NCBI RefSeq assembly: GCF_003293695.1
Contig: NZ_CP029556.1
Location: 1,870,001-1,934,000, forward strand
DNA from: Lysobacter oculi
Lineage (GTDB): Bacteria; Pseudomonadota; Gammaproteobacteria; Xanthomonadales; Xanthomonadaceae
Length of the DNA: 64,000 nt
Direction: 5' to 3'
Made by a program: the position numbers and the translations under genes. Shown here piece after piece: positions 57,772 to 64,000 of the stretch (position 1 is its first letter; each line of letters begins with the position of its first letter). The notes beneath the pieces are model-generated. The model did not search any database and was not told the origin of the DNA. It saw only the letters and a list, made by a program, of their open reading frames with translations.

Positions 57772-59202
57772 TCAGAACTTGTAGGAAGCGCCGATGCCGA
57801 AGATGTTGGCGTGGCCTTCGACCTTGCCGGTCAGCAGCGTGCCGGTGGACGACACCGAGTTGATCGGGGCCTCCTTCAGGTTGACACGCATGAACGCCGC
57901 ATCGACCGAGATGTTCGACGTGGCGTGCCAGGTGGCACCCAGGCTGAGCAGCGTGCGGTCGTTGTCGGGCAGGCGCGGCGTGCGGTTGGCGTCGTGGGTC
58001 GGGGTTTCATCGCGGCCCACGCCGGCACGCAGGGTGAACGCCGGGCTCAGGTCGAACTCGGCACCGAGCGAATACATATTGGAGTCGCTCCAGTGATACT
58101 CCTCGACACCGATCTGCGTGGCGCCACGGAGGATCGTCACGTTGCGCAGCGACGACCAGCTGGTGCGCTGGTATTCGCCGAGCAGGCGCACGCTGTCGGT
58201 CACCTTGTACAGGGCCGAGAAGGTGTGGGTGCTCGGCGTGGTCAGTGCGGCACCACCGGCGCCGTCTGCGAAGCGGGCGCTCATGCCCGGCAGCGCCAGC
58301 ACGTTGGCCGGCACGGTGAAGTCGACCGCGCCCTTGAGCTCATGGTCGATTTCCGACTTGTAGGCGTAGCCCACGGAGAACTTGTCGGTCGGCTTCCACT
58401 GCATGCCAATGATGAAGCCGATGCCGTTGTCCTTGCCGCTGACTTCAAAGAAGCCGTCGTTGCGGCCCGGGCCATAGGCGGCGGTCGCCGGGTTGAGGCA
58501 GAGCGAGGTGAAGGCCGCCGCGCCCGCAGGCGTGGTCGCGCCGGCAGCCAGCTGGCCGCAGACCGCGGTACCCAGGTCGAGCGCGTTGGTCAGGGTCACT
58601 TCGGCGCGCTGGAAGATCACGCCGGCACCGATCGAGAACTGGTCGCTCGGCTTCCAGGCGGCGGACAGGGTGGCATCGACCACCTTCACGTCCGAGGTCA
58701 CGGCGTTGTAGCGGCCGACCCAGTCCTTGTCCCACTCGGTCTTCAGGCCGTACGGCGCGTTGACGCCGAAGCCGACCCACAGGTTCTCGAAGCTGCCCGA
58801 TAGCGGCATCACCACCGCGAACGACGGCACCGCGGCGACATCGCCCGGGTCACCGCCGTTGCCGCCGGTGGCCGGCTTGGCCAGCGCGCGGATGGCCGGG
58901 TTGGCGTTGGTGGCGAACGGCGCGCCGGTCAGCGCGGTGCCGGTGAAGTCGCCGTTGAGGTCGATGAAGCTGGCGTTGGAGACCACCGTGGTCGAGGTCA
59001 GGTTGGTCATCGCGGCCGGGTTGGTGATGGCGACGGTGGCGTCATCCTGTGCAACCGTGGTGCCGGTGAACGCACGACCCAGGGTCTTGATGCTGTTCTC
59101 GCGGATCTGGAAGCCGGAAGCGGCGGCGTTGCCGACGACCAGCGCACCAATGACGGCGACCGCAAGGGCGGACAGTCGGGCTTGGCGGGAAGCGTGCTGC
59201 AT
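57772..59202 (-). CDS. FadL/OMPP1-family outer membrane transport protein
   Basis: 476-aa outer-membrane beta-barrel that lets long-chain fatty acids or other hydrophobic compounds enter. A signal peptide (cleavage after NAAA) precedes the FadL N-terminus SGFQIRENSIKTLGRAFTGTTVAQDDATVAITNPAAM, with the NPA hatch motif. Alternating strands run through the body, and the protein ends in an aromatic residue (IGASYKF), as barrel proteins do. ATG 59202, with a possible -10 TATAGT at 59302-59297 on the minus strand. Confidence 0.93.
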   Translation of the reverse strand: MQHASRQARLSALAVAVIGALVVGNAAASGFQIRENSIKTLGRAFTGTTVAQDDATVAITNPAAMTNLTSTTVVSNASFIDLNGDFTGTALTGAPFATNANPAIRALAKPATGGNGGDPGDVAAVPSFAVVMPLSGSFENLWVGFGVNAPYGLKTEWDKDWVGRYNAVTSDVKVVDATLSAAWKPSDQFSIGAGVIFQRAEVTLTNALDLGTAVCGQLAAGATTPAGAAAFTSLCLNPATAAYGPGRNDGFFEVSGKDNGIGFIIGMQWKPTDKFSVGYAYKSEIDHELKGAVDFTVPANVLALPGMSARFADGAGGAALTTPSTHTFSALYKVTDSVRLLGEYQRTSWSSLRNVTILRGATQIGVEEYHWSDSNMYSLGAEFDLSPAFTLRAGVGRDETPTHDANRTPRLPDNDRTLLSLGATWHATSNISVDAAFMRVNLKEAPINSVSSTGTLLTGKVEGHANIFGIGASYKF

Positions 59203-59379
59203 GTGTTCTCTCCGTAGTGCTCGGTTGTGTAAGGTGGATGGCCTGCATCGTCGCGCGGTGCGCGCCAGGAACGTCCCGGCATACGGCTCCGTCTGCACTA
59301 TAGCCAGATTCACTTCTCGCTAACATTCTGCAGTGCAACGCGGGCCGTATGGTTTCCCCTATTCATTTTTGGAGCCTGC

Positions 59380-60060
59380 TTGTTCGTCGCCATCCCCCCC
59401 CGCCACAAGTCGCAGGCGCGCTGGCTCACCCCGCTGCTGGTCGTCGCCCTGTGCGCTGCATTCGTGTGGACGCAGTCGATGAGCCCGTTGGCCCGGCAGT
59501 CGCTGCTGCAGGGCTGGGGCATGCTCGGCGCACTGGGCATGGAAGGACCGGACGCGAGCCATCCGGCGCGCTGGATCCGCCTGGTCAGCGCATTGTTCCT
59601 GCACGGTGACTGGTCGCACCTGCTCGGCAACTTGGTGTTCCTGATGATCTTCGGGCTGCCGGCCGAGCGCGTGCTGGGCTCGCTGCGCCTGCTGGCGGTG
59701 TTCCTGCTCGGCGGCGCCATCGCCAACCTGGCCGCCTCGCTGTCGATCGCCGGCGACCAGGTGATCATCGGTGCCAGCGGTGCGGTGTCGGCGGTGATCG
59801 GCGCCTGGCTCACCCTGTTTCCCAATGCGCGGCTCGGCGTGGTGCTGCCGCTCGGCCTGTTCCTGGAATTCGTGCATGCCCCGGCTACCTGGCTGATCGG
59901 GTTGTGGATCCTGCTGCAGGTGCTCTTCGCCTACATCGGCCCGGCCTACGGGCAGGTGGCGTGGGTGGCGCATGTCGCGGGCTTCGGCGTGGGCGGCGCA
60001 CTCGCCCTGCTCTCACGCGGCGCGATCGCCAAGCGGATGCGCCGGGCACGCGGCTACTGA
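59380..60060 (+). CDS. Rhomboid family intramembrane serine protease
   Basis: 226-aa six-helix membrane protease. The catalytic pair is Ser in GASGAVSAVIG and His in WVAHVAGFGVGG; HGDWSHLLGNLVFL is the conserved early His/Asn segment of the family. It cleaves transmembrane substrates, which are not known here. The TTG start at 59380 is backed by GGAG 5 nt upstream (59371-59374); no ATG lies nearby in frame. Confidence 0.9.
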   Translation: MFVAIPPRHKSQARWLTPLLVVALCAAFVWTQSMSPLARQSLLQGWGMLGALGMEGPDASHPARWIRLVSALFLHGDWSHLLGNLVFLMIFGLPAERVLGSLRLLAVFLLGGAIANLAASLSIAGDQVIIGASGAVSAVIGAWLTLFPNARLGVVLPLGLFLEFVHAPATWLIGLWILLQVLFAYIGPAYGQVAWVAHVAGFGVGGALALLSRGAIAKRMRRARGY

Positions 60061-60453
60061 AGTCGGGCACGAAGCCGCATCAATACGGCATCAATGGCGG
60101 TGATTGCGAAGCTGCTTGCGGGTCGCGTGATGCGTGGCGACATTGATCGCGCTGATTGATCACACGCGACGACGACGGGCCTTCGCCCCACCGAAGCCGC
60201 CTCGCTGATCGCGTGATACGCGGCATGGCTTGATCGCGCGGATTGATCGCACCGAATGGCGACGAAGGGATGGAAGCCGCATCCACATCCCACCGTCATC
60301 GGTATTGCTGAGCCGCTTTCGGGTCGCGTGATGCGCGGCATGGCACTTGATCGCGCGCATTGATCACCCGCGATAACGACGAATGGCCCTCGCCCCACCG
60401 AAGCCCCACCGAAGCCGCATCGTTGCGGACGTGGCACGCGTTGATCGCCCCGC
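60061..60453. repeat. Non-coding block with three copies of a 47-50 bp palindrome-flanked repeat
   Basis: This 393-bp gap between the rhomboid and S41 genes has no credible gene. Three imperfect direct repeats lie at 60123-60169, 60209-60255 and 60324-60373. Each begins TCGCGTGATnCG and contains TTGATCGCGC followed by ATTGATC; copies 1 and 3 end in ATCAC-type CGCGA, inverted to the beginning, so each can fold. Tails with GACGACG and CCCCACCGAAGCC follow the cores. It resembles a REP/MITE-like intergenic element. No transposase is nearby. Confidence 0.75.
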
Positions 60454-61845
60454 TTACTTCTCCGGCGGCTTGACCGGCTGCGGCGGTGCGACGGGGAGCG
60501 TGACGACCGGCGGCACCTTGACTGCCGGTGGCGGCGCATCGCCGGCCATGCGCTTGAGTTCCGCCAACGCGGCTTCGATCGGCTTGTCGCCCGGCAGCAC
60601 TTCGCCGGCGTTTTCGCCCGCCATCGGTTCGCCTTCCTCTTCGCCGCGCAGGTGGCCGCGCAGCGACGCCTCGTTCATGCGCGCGATGTCCGCCGCCGTC
60701 GCGCCTTCGCCATGCAGCACCACATCCGGCGCGATGCCGACGCCCTGGATCGAACGCCCGCTCGGCGTGTAGTAACGCGCGGTGGTGAGCTTGACCGCGT
60801 CGCCATTGTCGAGCGGCAGCAGCGTCTGCACCGAGCCCTTGCCGAAGGTGCGGCTGCCGATGATCCGCGCGCGCTTGAGGTCGCGCAGCGCGCCGGCCAG
60901 CACTTCCGAGGCACTGGCCGAACCCGCATCCACCAGCACCACCACCGGCGCGCCCGACAGCAGGTCGCCCTTGGTCGCGCTGAAGCTGGTGTCGCCGCCC
61001 TTCAGGCGGCCGCGCGTGCTGACGATGGTGCCGGCATCCAGCAGGTCGTCGGCCATCTGCACCGCGCCGCTCAGCAGGCCGCCCGGGTTGCTGCGCAGGT
61101 CGATGACGAGACCCTTGAGCTTGCCGCCGGACTGCGTGTTCAGCGCGGTGATGCCCTTGGAGAATTCGTCGGCGGTGCTGCTCTGGAAGCTGGCCACGCG
61201 CACATAGCCATAGCCCGGCGCGAGCACGCGCTGGCGCACGCTCTGCATGCGGATGCGCTCGCGCACCAGGGTCACGTCGAAGGGCTTCTCCTTGCCTTCG
61301 CGCTGCACGGTGATCTTGACCGGCGAACCCGCCGTGCCGCGCAACGGCGTGCTGCCGTCCGCATCGCTGACCGGCTTGCCGTCGATATGGGTGATGACGT
61401 CGCCGGACTTCAGGCCCGCACGGTCGCCCGGCCCGCCTTCGATCGGCGAGATGATCTTCAGCACCGGGCCCGGCTGCTGCTGCAGTTCAAGCCCGACGCC
61501 GTCGTAGGCGCCGGTCGCGTCCTGGTTGAAGTCGCGCGCCGCCTCGCGATCGAAATAGACGCTGTGCGGGTCGAGGTCGAGCAGCAGGCCGCGCAGCGCG
61601 GAGTGCATCAGCTTCTCGTCGGGGACGGGCTCGACGTAGGCCTCGCGGATCGCGTTGTACACGCTGACGAAGCGGCGGATCTCGGCCAGCGGCACCTGGC
61701 GGGTGACGCTTTCGACGCCATCGGGGTCGTCGACGGCGGCGACATCCGGCTTCGCGCCCTTGTCCTCCGGGTCGGGCTGCTGCTGCGCGTGGGCAGGCAG
61801 CGCGAGCATCAGCGCGAGGACGAGGGGCAGCGGGCGAAGGCGCAT
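60454..61845 (-). CDS. S41 family C-terminal processing peptidase
   Basis: 463-aa periplasmic serine protease of the CtpA/Prc type. A signal peptide (cleavage after AHAQ) is followed by an N-terminal helical part, a PDZ domain (GVGLELQQQPGPVLKIISPIEGGPGDRAGLKSGD), and the protease core with the Ser in VDAGSASASEV and the Lys in GSRTFGKGSVQTLL. It trims the C-termini of envelope proteins such as murein hydrolases. The ATG at 61845 has AGGAGC upstream. It follows envC by 68 nt on the same strand. Confidence 0.95.
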   Translation of the reverse strand: MRLRPLPLVLALMLALPAHAQQQPDPEDKGAKPDVAAVDDPDGVESVTRQVPLAEIRRFVSVYNAIREAYVEPVPDEKLMHSALRGLLLDLDPHSVYFDREAARDFNQDATGAYDGVGLELQQQPGPVLKIISPIEGGPGDRAGLKSGDVITHIDGKPVSDADGSTPLRGTAGSPVKITVQREGKEKPFDVTLVRERIRMQSVRQRVLAPGYGYVRVASFQSSTADEFSKGITALNTQSGGKLKGLVIDLRSNPGGLLSGAVQMADDLLDAGTIVSTRGRLKGGDTSFSATKGDLLSGAPVVVLVDAGSASASEVLAGALRDLKRARIIGSRTFGKGSVQTLLPLDNGDAVKLTTARYYTPSGRSIQGVGIAPDVVLHGEGATAADIARMNEASLRGHLRGEEEGEPMAGENAGEVLPGDKPIEAALAELKRMAGDAPPPAVKVPPVVTLPVAPPQPVKPPEK

Positions 61846-61913
61846 CGGGCGCTCCTGCAGGGACGATGCGGCGATTATGCGCGGACGCCGCTTGAGCGGG
61901 CGATGAAGCGCCG

Positions 61914-63140
61914 TCAGCGGCGCAGCCACACTGAAGGATTGACCGGCTTGCCGCCGCGCCGCAGTTCGAAGTACAGCGCGGGCCGGCCCTGCCCGCCCGA
62001 ATTGCCGACGCTGCCGACCGCATCGCCCTTGCGCACCGCCGCGCCGACATCATTCATCAGCGCATCGTTGTGCGCGTACAGGCTCATGTAGCCGTTGCCG
62101 TGGTCGACGATGCAGAGCAGGCCGTAGCCACTCATCCATTCGGCGAAGACCACCTGGCCATCGGCGACGGCACGGACCGGCGTGCCGGCGGCCGCGCCGA
62201 TCAGCAGGCCCGAACTCGCGCTGCCGTCCGGCATGGTGCCGCCGAAGCCGGCGAGCAGGCTGCCGGCCAGCGGCCAGCCCGCGCCACCGACGGCCACCGG
62301 CGCGGCCGTGGCGACGCGCGGCGGCGGGCGCGTGGCGCGTGCGGGCGAGCCCGGCGTGCGGCTGCCACGCGCGGCCTCGGCGCGATCACGCCTGGCCTGC
62401 GCGGCGGCCTCGCGGCGCTCGCGTTCGGCGGCGGCGCGGCGTTCACGCTCGGCTTTCGCGGCGGCGGCACGCAGCTGGCCCAGCACGCGTTCCAGCGCTT
62501 TCGCGTCCTGGCCGAGCGCCTTTTCGCGGCTGGCCTTGTCCTGGTATTTCGCATCCACCTGCGCGAGCAGCGTCGCGCGCTGCCTGCGTTGCTGCGCGAC
62601 TTCCGCGAGTTCGGCCTGATGCCGCTTCCGCGCCACCGCCAGCAAGGTCTGTTTCTGGCCGATTTCGGTTTCCACCACCTGCAGGGCCTTGAGGCGCTCG
62701 CTGATGTCGCGGATGCGCGCGGCGCGGTCGCGTTGCAGGGCGGCGTAATAGGCCAGCTCGCGGTTGCCCTGGGCGATCTGGTCCTGCGAGAGCATCACCT
62801 TGAGCGGCGCATCGCCGCCGGTCATGTAGGCGGCGCGCACCAGCTTCGCCAGCACCTCGCGCTGGCCGACCAGCGACTGCGCCAGGGCTTCGCGCTGCTG
62901 CTGCAGGCTGCCGAGCGCGGCCTGCTCGCGGCCGATCGCGGCGGTGGTGTCGTTCAACGCGCGCGTGCTGCGGCCCACCGCTTCATCGGCCTCGCGCACC
63001 GCGCGTGACGCCTGCCCGCGCTGGCCTTCCAGCTGGCGTCGCTCGCTGCCGATCTGCTTGAGCTCCTTGCGCAGCTCCTGCAGCTTGCGTTCGGTCTCGC
63101 GGGTGTTCTGCGCGGTCGCCGCGCCGGCCAGCAACGTCAA
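61914..63140 (-). CDS. envC: Murein hydrolase activator EnvC (N-terminus probably frameshifted)
   Basis: At least 408 aa. A long coiled coil (about residues 12-240) leads into a C-terminal LytM domain. The LytM metal motifs are degenerate: [13 protein letters not shown] stands where H-x3-D should be, and YAHND later. So this is a non-catalytic amidase activator of the EnvC kind that acts at the division septum. The only in-frame start is TTG 63140, which cuts into the signal peptide; the codons before it ([17 protein letters not shown]) look like its hydrophobic core, but the natural ATG (63180) is in another frame. A small indel at about 63160-63176 is likely. Confidence 0.85.
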   Translation of the reverse strand: MTLLAGAATAQNTRETERKLQELRKELKQIGSERRQLEGQRGQASRAVREADEAVGRSTRALNDTTAAIGREQAALGSLQQQREALAQSLVGQREVLAKLVRAAYMTGGDAPLKVMLSQDQIAQGNRELAYYAALQRDRAARIRDISERLKALQVVETEIGQKQTLLAVARKRHQAELAEVAQQRRQRATLLAQVDAKYQDKASREKALGQDAKALERVLGQLRAAAAKAERERRAAAERERREAAAQARRDRAEAARGSRTPGSPARATRPPPRVATAAPVAVGGAGWPLAGSLLAGFGGTMPDGSASSGLLIGAAAGTPVRAVADGQVVFAEWMSGYGLLCIVDHGNGYMSLYAHNDALMNDVGAAVRKGDAVGSVGNSGGQGRPALYFELRRGGKPVNPSVWLRR

Positions 63141-63176
63141 GGCGATGGCACAGGCGACAGCGCGGGAACGCGGGCC

Positions 63177-64000
63177 TCATCCTTCGAACAGGCTCCGGCC
63201 GCTCATTTCGGCGGGCTTGTCGATGCCGAGCAGGTCGAGCAGGGTCGGCGCGACATCGCGCAACGCACCGCCCCCCGCGCAGCGTCGCGCCGGCACGCGC
63301 ACCGACATAGACCAGCGGCACAGGGCCGACGGTGTGCGCGGTATGCGGCTGGCCGGTCTCGGGGTCGCGCATCATTTCAAGATTGCCGTGGTCGGCGGTG
63401 ACCAGCAGCGCGCCGCCGACGTCTTCCACCGCCGCGCTGACCGCGCCGATCGCGACATCCACCGCTTCGGCGGCTTTCACCGCCGCGTCGAGCATGCCGG
63501 TGTGGCCGACCATGTCGGGATTGGCGATGTTGCAGACGATGCAGTCGTAGGCCTGCGTGCGGATCGCGGCCACCAGTTTGTCGGTGAGCTCGGGGCAGCT
63601 CATTTCCGGCTGCAGGTCGTAGGTGGCGACCTTCGGGCTCGGGATCAGCGTGCGCGCCTCGCCTGCGTACAGGTCTTCGCGGCCACCGCTGAAGAAGAAG
63701 GTGACGTGCGCGTATTTCTCGGTTTCGGCGATGCGCAGCTGGCTGAGACCGTGCGCGGCCAGCACTTCGCCGAGCGTGTTGGCGAGGTTGTCCGGCGGCC
63801 AGGCCACGGTGGCCGGCAGCTTGGCGTCGTATTCGCTGAGGCAGACGAAGTCGGCCAGCGCCGGACGCCGCGCGGCGAAGCCATCGAAGCCCGGCTGCAC
63901 GAAGGCGGCGGTGAGCTGGCGTGCGCGGTCGGCACGGAAGTTCATGAACACCACCGCGTCGCCGTCTTCGATCTTGGCGCCGCTTCCGATCACCGTCGGC
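63177..64000 (-). CDS. gpmI: 2,3-bisphosphoglycerate-independent phosphoglycerate mutase, 3' part, frameshifted
   Basis: C-terminal half of GpmI, which interconverts 3- and 2-phosphoglycerate with two Mn ions. The gene enters from the right edge. Visible: [39 protein letters not shown] and [10 protein letters not shown] (metal ligands). After VPLVYVG the frame breaks at a run of six C (63271-63276 on the plus strand): removing one base restores [16 protein letters not shown] and SGRSLFEG up to TGA 63179-63177, the normal GpmI end. As it stands, the frame runs on into envC. A sequencing error or a true frameshift is possible. Its restored stop overlaps the presumed envC ATG (ATGA). Confidence 0.85.

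Noticed and set aside
60061..60453. CRISPR array in the repeat block
   Set aside because: Only three imperfect copies with unequal spacing and related spacer sequences; no cas genes. Repeats of this type do not fit CRISPR.
60054..60539. Minus-strand 161-codon frame over the repeat block
   Set aside because: Its repeated Arg/Asp/Gln-rich peptide comes from the DNA repeats. It overlaps the end of the S41 gene and has no start signal.
62983..63800. Reading the gpmI frame on into envC as one fused protein
   Set aside because: The product after the C6 run is an Arg-rich shadow of envC, while the genuine GpmI end is found in the neighbouring frame. It is a frameshift artefact, not a fusion.

Overview
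The window is about 68-70% GC, densely coded on both strands, and looks like ordinary chromosomal core of a Lysobacteraceae/Xanthomonadaceae gammaproteobacterium (Lysobacter, Luteimonas, Thermomonas or Pseudoxanthomonas type). The assignment rests on gene content and order: a homodimeric pyruvate dehydrogenase E1, a monothiol glutaredoxin fused to a rhodanese domain, the tsaD/rpsU/yqeY/dnaG block, an aa3 oxidase cluster with assembly factors, and a short PutA without an N-terminal DNA-binding domain. I see no rRNA, tRNA, CRISPR array, insertion sequence, prophage or integrase.

Layout. 1-7288: tail of an unknown gene, then aceE, a methyltransferase/glycosyltransferase pair and maeB, all on the minus strand. 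7343-9273: a DUF2249/FmdE pair behind a possible FNR-type box, then lipA. 9283-11642: a DUF1704 'QEGLA' metallopeptidase-like gene coupled to rsgA. 11757-16677: aminotransferase, SGNH hydrolase, methyltransferase, polysaccharide deacetylase, Grx-rhodanese fusion and DUF924. 16817-23340: an uncharacterised membrane protein/lipoprotein pair, two coupled amidohydrolases, DegV and two small proteins. 23346-27862 (minus): engB, gshA, then frmR-frmA-fghA, which combine glutathione synthesis with glutathione-dependent formaldehyde detoxification. 27978-35800: cytochrome c4, two DsbA proteins, an EEP-fold phosphatase/nuclease, a TauE/SafE permease, lytic transglycosylase, PH-domain protein and cca. 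35807-40412: VanZ, MidA-type methyltransferase, pteridine reductase-like SDR, folK, folB and tsaD. 40522-46308: rpsU, yqeY, dnaG, an S9 peptidase and a YeiH permease. 46312-54276 (minus): the aa3 cytochrome c oxidase cluster ctaC-ctaD-small protein-ctaG-ctaE, then surf1, an SCO-like protein, ctaA and ctaB. 54471-60060: putA, a FadL porin and a rhomboid protease. 60061-60453: a non-coding block with three copies of a palindrome-flanked repeat. 60454-64000 (minus): an S41 peptidase, EnvC and the 3' part of gpmI.

I found no large unknown system such as a defence island or biosynthetic cluster. The points most worth a second look are: two probable frameshifts within about 110 bp at the gpmI/envC junction; a well-formed FrmR promoter/operator; a possible FNR-type box in front of the DUF2249-FmdE pair; the 60.1-60.4 kb repeat; and a pteridine reductase-like protein whose catalytic Tyr is His. 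Start sites were chosen from ribosome-binding sites, stop/start overlaps and family length. All family assignments come from reading motifs, not from searches.
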